Numbered from the stretch's first letter, positions 8,373 through 17,429 are shown. The stretch: 44,343 nt of DNA from Chloroflexota bacterium (GCA_013152585.1 JAADGC010000097.1:1-44343), one strand, 5' to 3'. Numbers and translations are program-made. Notes: generated by a model from the letters alone, not told the origin.

Positions 8373-9395
8373 ATGCCTCCACACAAAACCGTTTTTACCA
8401 CCGATCGGGGTCGCCGCCATCAGCAAGACGCACTGGCCGCGGCCCCGCCTGAACTCGACGTCGTCATGCTACGCCGGCCCGACCGCCATACGCTGCAACA
8501 GGCCCTGGCCAACGCCGAATATCTCATCTCCGAGCGCACGGGCACCATCGACGCCGAGCTCCTCCGGGCCGCCCCCGGGCTCAAGCTCATCCTGCGTCTG
8601 GGCTCCCTCACGCACGACATCGACACCGCCGCCGCCCACAGCGCCGGCATCCTCGTCTGCCGCTGGCCCGTGGCCAGTGTGATCCGTGTGGCCGAGCATG
8701 TGATGATGCAAATGCTGGCCCTGGGCAAGCATCTGGGCCGGGTGCAGACGATTGCCCGGACGGCAGAATCACGCTGGGGACCCAGTCGTCGCACCGATGA
8801 AGACACTTTTGCGTTTAACTGGTCGCGACAAAGCGATCTGCAATGCCTGTGGCGTAGAAGCATCGGCATCATCGGCTTTGGTGAGATCGGCGCCGAACTG
8901 GCCCGTCGCCTGCAAGGCTGGGACGCCGATGTGTTGTACAACAAACGCCGGCGTCTGCCGGCAGCGACGGAAGCCGCGCTGGGCATCGCCTACGTGGATG
9001 AAGACACGCTCTTCCGCCGTAGCGACTTCGTGGTCGTACTCCTGCCCTATTCGCAGGAGACCGACCTCAAAATCGACCGCAGGGTCTTCGAGTGCATGAA
9101 ACCGGGAGCCTACATTGTTGGGTGCGGCAGCGGTAGCGTGATCCACGAGGCGCATTTGGCGGCAGCGCTGCGCAGCGGGCATCTGGCCGGTGCGGCGTTG
9201 GATACGTTTGAATGGGAGCCCATCCGTGGCGGCAACCCGTTGATTGCGCTGGCACGGGCCGGCGCCAACGTGCTGCTGACGCCGCACATTGCCGCCGCCG
9301 GTAACGATGCCAGTGCCATCGACCTGCGACGAGCCGATTACACCAACATCCTCCGCCACCTGCAGGGGCGGCCACTGCTGTACCGGGTGGGATAG
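8373..9395 (+). CDS. D-2-hydroxyacid dehydrogenase family protein, atypical active site
   Basis: 340 residues, close to the usual 310-340 of the family. Substrate-binding domain at both ends; Rossmann domain in the middle with GFGEIG at about residues 168-173 following GII. The substrate-domain motif DIDTAAAHSAGILVCRWP and the helix VAEHVMMQMLAL are typical. The catalytic His is H305 (TPHIAA) and the Glu is present in DTFEWEP. The expected Arg of the NxxRG motif aligns with S253 in CGSGS, so one of three catalytic residues seems missing. Its reaction therefore cannot be assumed. No clear ribosome binding site precedes the ATG; it follows the 8301-8332 hairpin and looks like a single-gene unit. 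Confidence 0.82.
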   Translation: MPPHKTVFTTDRGRRHQQDALAAAPPELDVVMLRRPDRHTLQQALANAEYLISERTGTIDAELLRAAPGLKLILRLGSLTHDIDTAAAHSAGILVCRWPVASVIRVAEHVMMQMLALGKHLGRVQTIARTAESRWGPSRRTDEDTFAFNWSRQSDLQCLWRRSIGIIGFGEIGAELARRLQGWDADVLYNKRRRLPAATEAALGIAYVDEDTLFRRSDFVVVLLPYSQETDLKIDRRVFECMKPGAYIVGCGSGSVIHEAHLAAALRSGHLAGAALDTFEWEPIRGGNPLIALARAGANVLLTPHIAAAGNDASAIDLRRADYTNILRHLQGRPLLYRVG

Positions 9396-9442
9396 GGGAT
9401 GCGGGGGGGCATCGCCGGGCGGTTACGAGCACTGTTTGCTGA

Positions 9443-9976
9443 TCAGGGCGCCAGCTTGAGGATGGGGCCCCCGCTGACGCGCATTTCGGCCATCCAACCT
9501 TGCTGGCCCTGCCAACGTACCCGCCACCACACGAGTTCGTCGGCGCTGGCCGGGCCGGCGAGTATCTCGACGCGGGCACCCTCCGGTACCAGGGCAATGC
9601 GGTCACTGGCCGCTTTGTCGCGATAGCCGGGCGTGCGCCGCAGGTTCACGGGGCCATCATTGACGTTGATGGCGATGTCGCCCACGTGGAATGTGGCGTC
9701 GACAGGGGCTGCCGGCGCCGGGGTGGGGCTGGTGGTGGGAAGCAGATCGGGGCTGGGCGTGGGGGTCGGCCTCGGTGCTACGGGCGTGGCTGTTGGGGGC
9801 GACCAGCGCGGCCCGGTTACGCCGGCAATGTTGATCTGACGGCTGAGGGCAGGGATGAACCATAAGGTCAGGGTGCAGAGCGTGAGCCCGAACAGCAATA
9901 AGCCAGCGGTGAGCCCAGTCAGCACCGGGTGGGGGGGGCCGGAATCGGGACGGGGAGTTGTGTCATCGTTTGACAT
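9443..9976 (-). CDS. Membrane-anchored bacterial SH3-like domain protein
   Basis: 177 residues. A short cytoplasmic N-terminus, one transmembrane helix at about residues 20-44 (LTAGLLLFGLTLCTLTLWF), a proline/threonine-rich linker (TPVAPRPTPTPSPD and on, about 60-90), then an extracytoplasmic domain with VNLRRTPG, GARVEILAGP and WWRVRWQGQQGWM. Those are the hallmark strands of bacterial SH3 domains, often peptidoglycan or peptide binding. It starts 24 bases after the PstS-like lipoprotein stop, so the two are probably co-transcribed and may work together at the cell surface. Confidence 0.8.
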   Translation of the reverse strand: MSNDDTTPRPDSGPPHPVLTGLTAGLLLFGLTLCTLTLWFIPALSRQINIAGVTGPRWSPPTATPVAPRPTPTPSPDLLPTTSPTPAPAAPVDATFHVGDIAINVNDGPVNLRRTPGYRDKAASDRIALVPEGARVEILAGPASADELVWWRVRWQGQQGWMAEMRVSGGPILKLAP

Positions 9977-10000
9977 AAGATTTTAGTAAGAAAGGGGTGC

Positions 10001-10804
10001 TCAGCGAGTAAGTGGAAAAGTGGCGGTGATGATGGCCTGGGCCGGGGCCGAGAGCAACCAATCGCGCCACTGTTGGGCCAGCGGTGTGGGCTGCAACGGC
10101 AAGACCAGCAGTAATTGATAGCGGAAGGGGTAGTCGGGAAGCCGGGGTGATAGACCGTCGATGGGGATGGGTGGGAGTGCGGGGTCGAGGGCGGCCAGGC
10201 TGGCAAAACCCACGGCGCCGGGGTGAGTGCTCACCCAGGTGGCGATGGCGTCATCATCGGGGAGGACGCGGGCGGCCAGTGTGATGGGACGTTGGGGCAG
10301 GAAGTGCCGGGTGAGCAGAGCATAAGCCCCGCTATCTCTATCACGTATCACCAGGCGAATTGGTTCCGCTGCCAGCCCTAATTGGCGGGCATTTTGCAGG
10401 CTGCCGTCCAGAATGCCTTGTATCTGGGCGGTGGAGATGCTGTGCAGGCCCAGGCCAGGATGGGCGATGAGGGCGAGGGCATCGGAGGCAATGGGCAGGC
10501 TGCGCCATTGCGGCAGGGGTTGCGGCGCCGCGGCATCCGTGATCATGGCATAATCAAGTTGACCGGCCTCCAGCTCGCGCAGGGCCTGTGCCGAAGGCAA
10601 GAGGGTCCAGTCCCAGCGGATGGTGTCGGGTTGGGGGCTGAAACCTTGCGATAGCCGGGGCCAAACGTGGCCCAAGATGGGGCTGCCGGCCCCGCGCAGG
10701 GGTTGAGGGTCGGGTGTGGGCGTGACCGGTGGCGCTGCGCAGGCTACGGCGATGGCCATGAGCAGTAGCACTGCCAGACCCGGGCGCAGGCACCGATCCC
10801 TCAT
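10001..10804 (-). CDS. PstS-like substrate-binding lipoprotein
   Basis: 267 residues. Signal peptide with lipobox ending AVAC, lipidated Cys at residue 22. The mature part has features of the phosphate-type periplasmic binding family (PBP-like domain 2): an opening LRGAGSPI, a DYAMITDA strand, LALIAHPGLGLHSIST and IQGILDGSL, RDRDSGAYALLTRHFL, and GAVGFASLAAL. No permease or ATPase genes are adjacent, so it may be a sensor or orphan binding protein rather than part of a Pst transporter. The SH3-domain protein follows immediately. Confidence 0.8.
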   Translation of the reverse strand: MRDRCLRPGLAVLLLMAIAVACAAPPVTPTPDPQPLRGAGSPILGHVWPRLSQGFSPQPDTIRWDWTLLPSAQALRELEAGQLDYAMITDAAAPQPLPQWRSLPIASDALALIAHPGLGLHSISTAQIQGILDGSLQNARQLGLAAEPIRLVIRDRDSGAYALLTRHFLPQRPITLAARVLPDDDAIATWVSTHPGAVGFASLAALDPALPPIPIDGLSPRLPDYPFRYQLLLVLPLQPTPLAQQWRDWLLSAPAQAIITATFPLTR

Positions 10805-10894
10805 ATCGCCACCATCATCAGGCCCTGGATGAGACCTGAGATAAGTGTCTGTAGAGTTGACATAAAGTTAAGTTCTTCGTCAGATGCCGGGGGA

Positions 10895-12067
10895 TCAGGT
10901 GGTGGGAGGGTTTTGCAGCAGGCGGCAGGTGATGTCGGCCAATAGGGCGGCGCCGGTCACCAGGGTCGATTCGTCGATGTCGAAAATGGGGGTGTGGTGG
11001 GGCCGGGAGATGTCGTCGGCTTTTGCGCCCAGCAGGAACATGGCGCCAGGCGTTTGGCGGGTCATGTAGCCGAAGTCTTCGGCGCCCATGCCCAGGCCGG
11101 ACGGGATCAGGTCGGCTGCATCCAAGAGGGCGCGCACCGCATCTTCCATGACCCCCGCCACCTCTGGGTGGTTGATCATGGCGGCGTAACCGGGGGTGAT
11201 CTTGAGTTCGAAATCGCCGCCGAGGGCACGGGCCACTTCCAGGGCCTGGGCCAATTCCTGGCGCAGTTGCTGGCGCACGTCATCATCAAAGCTGCGCATG
11301 GTGCCGCGCAGGCGGACCGTGCTGGGGATGACATTGGTGGTATTGCCGGCATGGATGGCGCCGATCGAGATCACGCCGGCTTTGGTGGGATCGATGCGAC
11401 GGGCGCGGATACCGTTGATGACGTTGAGCACCTGGGCCAGGATGAAGATGGGGTCGACGCCCTGGTGGGGATAGGCGCCGTGGCCGCCATCGCCGCTAAG
11501 ACGAATGCGGAAGGAATCTTCGTTGGCCGAGGCGGGGCCTGCCTGCACCATGATCTGATTCGTGGGCAGCAGACTGTTCACGTGCAGAGCAATGACGGCG
11601 TCGACCCCTTCCAGGGCGCCGTCTTCGATCATGCGCACGGCCCCGGATTTGTTTTCGGCGTCGGAGTCTTCTTCGCTGGGTTGGAACAGGAACCGAATCT
11701 GACCCGGCGGGCGATCAGGCATCTGACTGAGCAGGCGCGCCACGCCCAGGAGGATGGCGGTGTGGGCGTCGTGCCCGCAGGCGTGCATCACGCCCGGTGT
11801 CTGCGAGGCATAGGGGACGTCGTTTTCTTCCTGGATGGGCAGGGCGTCCATGTCGGCGCGCAGACCAATCACAGGTTCCCCGGCGCCCAGATAACCGACA
11901 ACACCTGTCTTACCCACACCGGTGCGGGTGGAGATGCCCATGGCTGCGAGTTCTTTTGCCACAAGGCGGGCAGTGCGCGTTTCCTGGAAGCTAAGTTCCG
12001 GGTGCATGTGGATGTCACGGCGCCAGGCAATGAGTTGTTCGGCGATGCCTTGGGCTTTGGCGAGCAT
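10895..12067 (-). CDS. M20-family metal-dependent amidohydrolase
   Basis: 390 residues, the usual size. Hydrolyses N-acyl or amide bonds of amino acid derivatives (hippurate, IAA-amino acid or N-acetyl-diaminopimelate hydrolase group); the exact substrate is not readable. Metal ligands and catalytic residues are present: LRADMDALPI, ACGHDAHTA, QPSEED, and late HHTPIFDIDE. The dimerisation domain lies between. The ATG at 12067 is chosen because AAGGAAG lies just upstream and MLAKAQG begins the family N-terminus; an upstream in-frame extension to 12205 would overlap the rhomboid gene and is low complexity. The gene follows the rhomboid gene by 40 bases and probably shares its transcript. Confidence 0.9.
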   Translation of the reverse strand: MLAKAQGIAEQLIAWRRDIHMHPELSFQETRTARLVAKELAAMGISTRTGVGKTGVVGYLGAGEPVIGLRADMDALPIQEENDVPYASQTPGVMHACGHDAHTAILLGVARLLSQMPDRPPGQIRFLFQPSEEDSDAENKSGAVRMIEDGALEGVDAVIALHVNSLLPTNQIMVQAGPASANEDSFRIRLSGDGGHGAYPHQGVDPIFILAQVLNVINGIRARRIDPTKAGVISIGAIHAGNTTNVIPSTVRLRGTMRSFDDDVRQQLRQELAQALEVARALGGDFELKITPGYAAMINHPEVAGVMEDAVRALLDAADLIPSGLGMGAEDFGYMTRQTPGAMFLLGAKADDISRPHHTPIFDIDESTLVTGAALLADITCRLLQNPPTT

Positions 12068-12107
12068 GGGGGGCTTCCTTAAGATGAAATGATGTAGGGG
12101 GTGGGCA

Positions 12108-12842
12108 TTAGAGTTGGGTGAGGAGGATGGCAATGAGTAGCACGCTGATGATGGCGGCGGCCCGGATGGCATCGACGGCAGGGCGTTTATCGAACAAGCG
12201 CACATGCGGCGGCAGGCCCAGACGCATGATCCGCGGTCCGCTCATGATGGCGAAGGCTGTACCGCCAAGGATGCCGCCCAGGTGGCCCCAGTTATCGATG
12301 CCTGGCGCCAGACCAATGATGAAATTGACGACGGCCACCAGGATGATATTCGTGAGGCTGGAGCGGGCCATGCTGCCAAAAAGCACCCGATTGTGATAAA
12401 TAAAGACGCCATAAGCGCCCAGGAGGCCGAAGATGGCGGTGGAGGAGCCCAGGGAGGGATGGGGGGAGAAAATAAAGGAGGACATGTTGCCGCTGATGCC
12501 GGCGAGCAGGTAAAGGAGGATGAATTGCCAGCGCCCGTAAAAACGCTCCAGGTTGGGGCCGAGCACATACAGGGCGTACATGTTGAAGCCGATGTGAAGG
12601 GGGGAGCCGTGTAAAAAGACCGGTGTCAGCAGCCGCCAATATTCACCATGGATGATGGCGCTGTTGACTTTGCTGCCATACACAGCCAGAATGTCGACCC
12701 CCAGCAGGGATTGCCCGGCCATCTGGCCCAGATACACGAGCACCGTCAGTGCGATGAGTGTATAGCTGACCATGGGGCGGGTGAATGGTTTGATTTCCCG
12801 CAAATGCGGCGCTGTGAGATCGTGGTAGAGGGGTGTTTCCAT
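12108..12842 (-). CDS. Rhomboid family intramembrane serine protease
   Basis: About 244 residues with at least six hydrophobic helices. Rhomboid signatures: WRLLTPVFLHGSPLHIGFNM (helix 2 His/Asn), the Ser motif GSSTAIFGLLGA where GASG is usual, and the catalytic His in NWGHLGGILGG. It cleaves transmembrane substrates within the bilayer. The ATG at 12842 (METPLYHDL) is preferred; a GTG at 12884 would add 14 residues that look non-coding, and neither has a good ribosome binding site. It is divergent from yqhQ across a 198-base region. Confidence 0.87.
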   Translation of the reverse strand: METPLYHDLTAPHLREIKPFTRPMVSYTLIALTVLVYLGQMAGQSLLGVDILAVYGSKVNSAIIHGEYWRLLTPVFLHGSPLHIGFNMYALYVLGPNLERFYGRWQFILLYLLAGISGNMSSFIFSPHPSLGSSTAIFGLLGAYGVFIYHNRVLFGSMARSSLTNIILVAVVNFIIGLAPGIDNWGHLGGILGGTAFAIMSGPRIMRLGLPPHVRLFDKRPAVDAIRAAAIISVLLIAILLTQL

Positions 12843-12953
12843 GGTGGGGTCTGCGGAGAAGGGGATGAGGATGAAAAGGAGCACCTGTGGCCTTGGGTGC
12901 AGGCTAACTCTGGCATTATGCCCTGAATGCTGGCTGACTGCAAAAGTTGCCCA

Positions 12954-12975
12954 ATCGTAGTTCTAGTGCTACGAT
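12954..12975. promoter_or_regulatory. Inverted repeat between divergent rhomboid and yqhQ genes
   Basis: ATCGTAG (12954-12960), 8-base spacer, CTACGAT (12969-12975). The 7-bp arms are perfect. Its place between two divergent starts fits an operator, but no regulator can be named. Confidence 0.3.
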
Positions 12976-13040
12976 CAGATTCTCACCCCCCCCAACTTTT
13001 GTCCTCTTTCCGTATTTCCGGGGAGAACGGTTGGCACCCA

Positions 13041-14024
13041 ATGCACGGAGACAGTATTTTGACAGAGTTTTATTATGGCGGTCAGGCCGTGATCGATGGC
13101 GTGATGATGCGTGGTCAGCGCCGAGCGGCAATTGCCGTCCGCGATCCTCAAGGTCATATTGTGGTTCATGAAGAAGATTTACCCCCCAGCGTGTATCAGG
13201 GCAGCATCATGCGCCGTCCCTTTTTGCGGGGATTGGTGCTGCTGTGGGATGCTCTGGTGCTAGGCACACGGGCGCTGATGTGGTCGGCGGATGTGGCCAT
13301 CGGCGAAGGGGAAGATAGCAAAGGATTTTCGGGCCCCATGGCCTGGGGCACGATAGCGGTCTCACTGCTGCTGGGGGTGGGGCTGTTCTTCTTGCTGCCC
13401 ACGGCGGTCAGTCAGTGGTTGGAGAACGTGCTGTCGCTCAGCAAGTCGGCCAGCAGCCTGCTGGAAGGTCTGCTGCGCATATTGCTTTTTGTGGGCTATT
13501 TGCTGGCAATCAGCCGCATGGAAGACGTGCGCCGCGTGTTTTCGTTTCATGGCGCCGAGCACAAAACCATCAACGCTTACGAGGCGGGCGCCCCCCTGAC
13601 GCCCGAGAGCGTGGCCCGTTTTTCGACCGTGCACACGCGCTGTGGCACCAGTTTTCTGCTTTTCGTGCTGGTCATCAGTGTCCTGTTGTTCGTTCCCCTG
13701 CAGTTTGATACCTGGTACTGGCGCATGGCCTCTCGTCTGCCGCTGATCCCGGTAGTCGCCAGTCTGGCTTACGAATTATTGCGTTTTAGCACCCGGCATC
13801 AACGTCGGCCCCTGATGCGAGCTCTGATTGCCCCGGGGTTGGCCATGCAGCGTCTGACCACACGCCAGCCTGATCTCGACATGTTAGAAGTGGCAATCGC
13901 CGCCCTCAAACCCGTATTGCTGGCCGATGGTCTGGCAGTGCCCGACCCCTCTCCGCTCCCCACCCTGGTGCCTGTGCCCGTGACCGAAGCTGCCAGCCCG
14001 GCAGTATCTCCATCTAATCTTTGA
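13041..14024 (+). CDS. yqhQ: YqhQ-type (DUF1385) integral membrane protein
   Basis: 327 residues. Family signature is strong: [15 protein letters not shown] at the N-terminus, [15 protein letters not shown] in the middle, and [12 protein letters not shown]. There are four or five hydrophobic segments (about 105-128, 148-166, 205-225, 235-255). Its function is unknown; the conserved His/Glu/Cys residues suggest metal binding (inference). Start at ATG 13041 is chosen because conserved sequence begins there; an in-frame start at 12927 would add 38 residues unlike the family. The tail is proline-rich and poorly conserved. Confidence 0.88.
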   Translation: MHGDSILTEFYYGGQAVIDGVMMRGQRRAAIAVRDPQGHIVVHEEDLPPSVYQGSIMRRPFLRGLVLLWDALVLGTRALMWSADVAIGEGEDSKGFSGPMAWGTIAVSLLLGVGLFFLLPTAVSQWLENVLSLSKSASSLLEGLLRILLFVGYLLAISRMEDVRRVFSFHGAEHKTINAYEAGAPLTPESVARFSTVHTRCGTSFLLFVLVISVLLFVPLQFDTWYWRMASRLPLIPVVASLAYELLRFSTRHQRRPLMRALIAPGLAMQRLTTRQPDLDMLEVAIAALKPVLLADGLAVPDPSPLPTLVPVPVTEAASPAVSPSNL

Positions 14025-14115
14025 CAACCCCCGACAGAGCTTTTCCCTCACCCCAGGGCGTTTTGTCGTTCCCCTTTCATCCTACTCACCCTCAATTATG
14101 CTATGGAGTGTCAAT

Positions 14116-15105
14116 ATGAATGATCCTATCCGAGTGACTGTGACCGGCGCTGCTGGTCAAATTGGCTACAGCCTTCTGTTCCGCATTGCCAATGGCGATG
14201 TTTTTGGTCCCAAGCAACCCGTTATCCTGCAGATGTTGGAGATCCCGCCCGTTATGGCCGCCCTGGAGGGCACCGCTATGGAGCTGGAAGACTGTGCGTT
14301 CCCCCTGTTGCACGGTATGGTGCTCACTGACGATGCCATGGTTGGCTTCGACGGCACGAACTGGGCTTTTCTGGTCGGCGCCTTTCCGCGCAAGGCCGGT
14401 ATGGAACGCAGCGATCTGATCAGTCGCAATGGCCCCATCTTTGTGGGCCAGGGCAAGGCAATGAACGCTGTGGCTGCGGACGACCTGCGGGTGCTGGTGG
14501 TAGGCAATCCGGCCAACACCAATGCCCTGATTGCCATGAGCAACGCCCCTGACGTGCCCAAAGATCGATTTTCGGCCATGACCCGACTGGATCACAACCG
14601 GGCGCTGAATCAATTGGCCAAGAAAATGGATGTGAACGTGGCCGATTTCCGGCATATGGTTATTTGGGGCAATCACTCCAGCACCATGGTGCCCGACATT
14701 ACCCATGTGCGCGTAGGCCGCAGAAAGGCGATCAATGCCGTCGGCAAGCGCTGGTACAAAAAAGAATTCATGCCCACCGTGGCCAGGCGCGGCAGTGCCA
14801 TTATTCAGGCACGTGGTGCTTCGTCCGCAGCCTCGGCTGCCAATGCGGCTATCGGTCATATCCACGATTGGGCCCAGGGCACCCGCAAAGGCGATTGGGT
14901 GTCGATGTCGGTGTACAGCGATGGCACGCATTATGGTGCTCCCAAAGGCGTTATTTTCTCGTTCCCCTGCGTGTGCCCGGGCGATGGCAGCTATCAGATC
15001 GTCGAAGACCTGGAACTGCAGGACGAGATCAAAACCCGGATTCAGGTTAGCGGCGAAGAACTGCTCAAAGAGCGGGCAGTGGTCGCCGATCTATTGAACG
15101 GTTAA
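14116..15105 (+). CDS. mdh: Malate dehydrogenase
   Basis: Catalyses NAD-dependent malate/oxaloacetate interconversion in the TCA cycle. 329 residues. NAD-binding [17 protein letters not shown] at the N-terminus, the adenine-loop [24 protein letters not shown], catalytic [14 protein letters not shown] and [12 protein letters not shown] with the catalytic His. These place it in the type 2 (cytosolic/Thermus-like) group rather than the LDH-like MDH of Chloroflexus. ATG 14116 is preferred over an in-frame ATG 18 bases upstream because GGAG lies at 14105-14108. A strong intrinsic terminator follows at 15134-15182. Confidence 0.95.
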   Translation: MNDPIRVTVTGAAGQIGYSLLFRIANGDVFGPKQPVILQMLEIPPVMAALEGTAMELEDCAFPLLHGMVLTDDAMVGFDGTNWAFLVGAFPRKAGMERSDLISRNGPIFVGQGKAMNAVAADDLRVLVVGNPANTNALIAMSNAPDVPKDRFSAMTRLDHNRALNQLAKKMDVNVADFRHMVIWGNHSSTMVPDITHVRVGRRKAINAVGKRWYKKEFMPTVARRGSAIIQARGASSAASAANAAIGHIHDWAQGTRKGDWVSMSVYSDGTHYGAPKGVIFSFPCVCPGDGSYQIVEDLELQDEIKTRIQVSGEELLKERAVVADLLNG

Positions 15106-15133
15106 GTCCTCCCCAGCCTGATGCCTGATCCTG

Positions 15134-15182
15134 AGACGAAGCGATCTCCTCCGCCCATGCCGGCCGGAGATTGCTTCGTTTT
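15134..15182 (+). terminator. Intrinsic terminator after mdh
   Basis: GACGAAGCGATCTCC (15135-15149) pairs with GGAGATTGCTTCGTT (15166-15180) with only G-U wobbles, extended by A15134-T15181, around a 16-base loop. A TTTT run (15179-15182) follows. It lies 29 bases after the mdh stop and separates mdh from era. Confidence 0.8.
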
Positions 15183-15229
15183 GCAGTCGGCCTTCGTCTC
15201 CCCTCACCCCCTTCTCCTGCCAGGTGATC

Positions 15230-16183
15230 ATGTCTGATTCCAGCCCGCCCCCCGGTGACTTTATGCCCGTGGCCAACGACCTGCCAGACTTCGATCCCAG
15301 CCATCATTCTGGCTTTGTGGTGGTGGTGGGCCGCCCCAATGTGGGCAAATCGACTTTGATGAATGCCCTGTTGGGGCAGAAGATCGCCATCGTCTCTCCG
15401 CGGCCGCAAACGACGCGCAATCGTATCACGGGGATTCTCACCCGCGAACAGATGCAGATCGTTTTCATCGATACCCCCGGCATCCACCGGCCCAAGCATG
15501 GTCTGGGCAAGTACATGGTGGCGCAGGCGATGGCCGCTTTGCCCGATGCCGACTTGATTTTGTGGGTGGTGGATGTGAGCAAGGCCCCGCGCGACGATGA
15601 TAAACGGGTGGCGTTGACCCTGAGCCAGCAGCCGTTGCCGGTGCTATTGGTGATGAATAAGATCGATATCGCCACTCCGGAAGCCTTACTGGCCCACAGC
15701 GAAGTCTATCGCAGCCTGGTGCCGGGCATTGTGGATGATCTGGCGCTGAGCGCCTTGAAGCAACGAGGCACCGCTGCCTTGCTCGATCTGCTTTATCGGT
15801 ATTTACCCCCAGGCCCGCGCTACTTCCCGCCCGAGCAGGTCACCGATATCCAGGAACGTTTTTTGGTGGCCGAGCTGATCCGCGAAAAGGCGTTGTTGCA
15901 TTTGCACGCGGAAGTGCCCCACGCCGTGGCCGTGGATATCGAATCCTTTGCAGAACGTTCCGCGGACCTGGTGTATATCGGCGCCCGTATTTTCGTGGAG
16001 CGGGATTCGCAGAAGGGCATTTTGTTGGGCAAGGGCGGGAGCATGCTCAAGCGTATTGGCAGCGAGGCCCGCAGCGAAATCGAGGCCATGCTGGGCCAGC
16101 GGGTGTACCTGGACTTGCGGGTGAAGGTCAAGCCCCGGTGGCGGCGAGATGCGGCGGAGTTAAGGCGTTTGGGCTATGTCTAA
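15230..16183 (+). CDS. era: GTPase Era
   Basis: Essential GTPase that binds 16S rRNA and helps 30S subunit maturation. 317 residues. G1 GRPNVGKST, G2 around TTRNR, G3 DTPG, G4 NKID, then a C-terminal KH domain with ERFLVAELIREK, SQKGILLGKGGSMLKRIG and VKPRWRRD. An extra ~25 residues precede the G domain. The ATG at 15230 has AGGTGA at 15222-15227; a GTG two codons upstream is less likely. It overlaps rnhB by 8 bases, indicating translational coupling. Confidence 0.96.
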   Translation: MSDSSPPPGDFMPVANDLPDFDPSHHSGFVVVVGRPNVGKSTLMNALLGQKIAIVSPRPQTTRNRITGILTREQMQIVFIDTPGIHRPKHGLGKYMVAQAMAALPDADLILWVVDVSKAPRDDDKRVALTLSQQPLPVLLVMNKIDIATPEALLAHSEVYRSLVPGIVDDLALSALKQRGTAALLDLLYRYLPPGPRYFPPEQVTDIQERFLVAELIREKALLHLHAEVPHAVAVDIESFAERSADLVYIGARIFVERDSQKGILLGKGGSMLKRIGSEARSEIEAMLGQRVYLDLRVKVKPRWRRDAAELRRLGYV

Positions 16184-16826
16184 GGCGCATGGCAGCGGCC
16201 CCGGGCTGGAGCGAGAGCAGCATTATTGGCAATCGGGGGTGCAGGTGGCCGGGTTGGACGAAGCGGGTCGCGGGGCCTGGGCGGGGCCGGTGGTAGCGGC
16301 CGCCGTGGTCTTGCCGCCCCGGCCGCAATCATGGCAGGTGCTTTTGGCCGGTGTGGATGATTCCAAGAAGCTATCGCCGCGGCAGCGACAGGCTTTGGAG
16401 CCGGTGATCTGGTCGGTGGCCGGGGTGGGCGTGGGCATGTCGTCGGCAGAGGAGATCGATGCCATGGGCATTGTGCCTGCTACCATGCAGGCGATGCAGC
16501 GGGCGTTGGCGCATTTACCCCAGGCGCCGGGCGGATTACTGATTGATTACATTCCCCGACCTTTGGGCGACTGGCGGCAGGAACGCATCAAGCGGGGCGA
16601 TAGCCAGGTGCTTTCCATTGCTGCGGCCTCGATCGTGGCCAAGGTGGTGCGGGATCGGTGGATGGTGGAAGAGGCCGAGCTGCGCTGGCCGGGCTACGGC
16701 TTTGCCCGGCACAAGGGCTACGGCACGGCCCAGCATCGGGCGGCGCTCGACCGCCTGGGCCCCACCTCTATTCATCGCCGCAGTTGGGCGCCATTGTTGC
16801 AACCGCGCTTGTTTCCTAATTTCTAA
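16176..16826 (+). CDS. rnhB: Ribonuclease HII
   Basis: Removes ribonucleotides and RNA primers from DNA in a metal-dependent reaction. 216 residues. Catalytic motif DEAGRGAWAGPVVAAAV near residue 27, DDSKKLSPRQRQ, the third acidic residue in LLIDYIP, and KRGDSQVLSIAAASIVAKV with RDRWM. The C-terminal GYGFARHKGYGTAQH is typical. The start lies inside the end of era, so both come from one transcript. Confidence 0.95.
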   Translation: MSKAHGSGPGLEREQHYWQSGVQVAGLDEAGRGAWAGPVVAAAVVLPPRPQSWQVLLAGVDDSKKLSPRQRQALEPVIWSVAGVGVGMSSAEEIDAMGIVPATMQAMQRALAHLPQAPGGLLIDYIPRPLGDWRQERIKRGDSQVLSIAAASIVAKVVRDRWMVEEAELRWPGYGFARHKGYGTAQHRAALDRLGPTSIHRRSWAPLLQPRLFPNF

Positions 16827-16868
16827 TATGACAACGAATTAGGGGGATGGAGTGAATGGGTTTTCGGT

Positions 16869-16965
16869 GGGGGCGTGTGTTGGTCGCATCATGGATGTGG
16901 CCAACATACAATAAAGGAAGCGCTCGGCGCATCCGTGATGCGCCGCAGCGCCACCTCCAACCTTA
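16869..16965 (+). repeat. Two-hairpin dispersed repeat, copy 1
   Basis: Matches 32292-32390. Hairpin 1: GTGTGTTGG (16875-16883) with CCAACATAC (16901-16909), one G-U pair, around an inner GCATC/GATGT pair. Hairpin 2 (16919-16952): AGCGCT, then GGCGCATC-CGT-GATGCGCC, then AGCGCC. Both hairpins are kept in copy 2, and differences in stem 1 remain pairable. Confidence 0.75.
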
Positions 16966-17006
16966 CGCCCAAATTCCTGGGACGCGCCCGTCGGCAATGA
17001 CCTCTT

Positions 17007-17035
17007 TTGTTTCAACATAGGGTTCATGCTATACT
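17007..17035 (+). promoter_or_regulatory. Possible sigma70-type promoter
   Basis: TTGTTT (17007-17012), 17-base spacer, TATACT (17030-17035). It would transcribe the repeat region and perhaps the surface protein gene about 390 bases on. Only the -10 is a strong match. Confidence 0.35.
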
Positions 17036-17117
17036 CGTTTGTAATCGTGCTACATCCATCATGAAAATAAGACTCCACCGAGGTGACCTATGATGTTGAT
17101 TCCTTCGACAAAAAGGC

Positions 17118-17193
17118 TCTTTTGGATTTCGTGGAGTCGTAATTCGGACCTCCGGGAGGCGGTCAGAAACACTCTGTGAAGTTGGAATGTGCC
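17118..17193 (+). repeat. Dispersed ~75-bp repeat, copy B
   Basis: Counterpart of 1460-1536, in the same orientation and also upstream of a secreted protein gene. It keeps the GACCTCCGGGAGG core but lacks the distal arm that forms the long inverted repeat in copy A. Confidence 0.75.
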
Positions 17194-17240
17194 CTGGGTT
17201 TCGCCGTGATTAGCGCAAAAAGCAATTTGCCATTACACTA

Positions 17241-17315
17241 AGTTCTGGAGTCTGGCGAAAATCATACTCACGGCTTACCAACGCATTTTTTTGACACGAA
17301 TTACCCGAATTAGAT
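17241..17315 (+). repeat. Upstream repeat shared by the paired surface protein genes, copy 1
   Basis: About 75 bases matching 20642-20716. Shared blocks: CTGGAGTCTGGCGAAAATCA, ACTCACGGCTTA, CAACGCATTT and ACCCGAATTA. The two copies lie about 190 and 200 bases before the starts of paralogous genes, so the upstream DNA was probably duplicated with the genes. Confidence 0.7.
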
Positions 17316-17429
17316 GAATCATGTGCCAAATATTTTGCGAAAATTCATGTCAAAAAGAAAAAATGCCAAAGTCCAGTAAGGTCATAGCGTATCGATTGGT
17401 TTAGCCTGCGTTCAAAAGCAGCAGAGAAG

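Larger units (their letters stand above)
16827..17429. other. 603-base intergenic region carrying three repeat families
   Basis: Contains the two-hairpin repeat (16869-16965), a possible promoter (17007-17035), the 75-bp repeat copy B (17118-17193) and an upstream repeat shared with the next surface protein gene (17241-17315). Otherwise AT-richer than the genes around it. A 29-codon frame at 17090-17179 is discussed under rejected items. Confidence 0.6.

Noticed and set aside
17090-17179. 29-codon reading frame with GAGGTGA before its ATG, running through the 75-bp repeat
   Set aside because: Copy A of the repeat (1460-1536) has an extra G that breaks the frame, so the protein is not conserved between copies; too short to support by itself.
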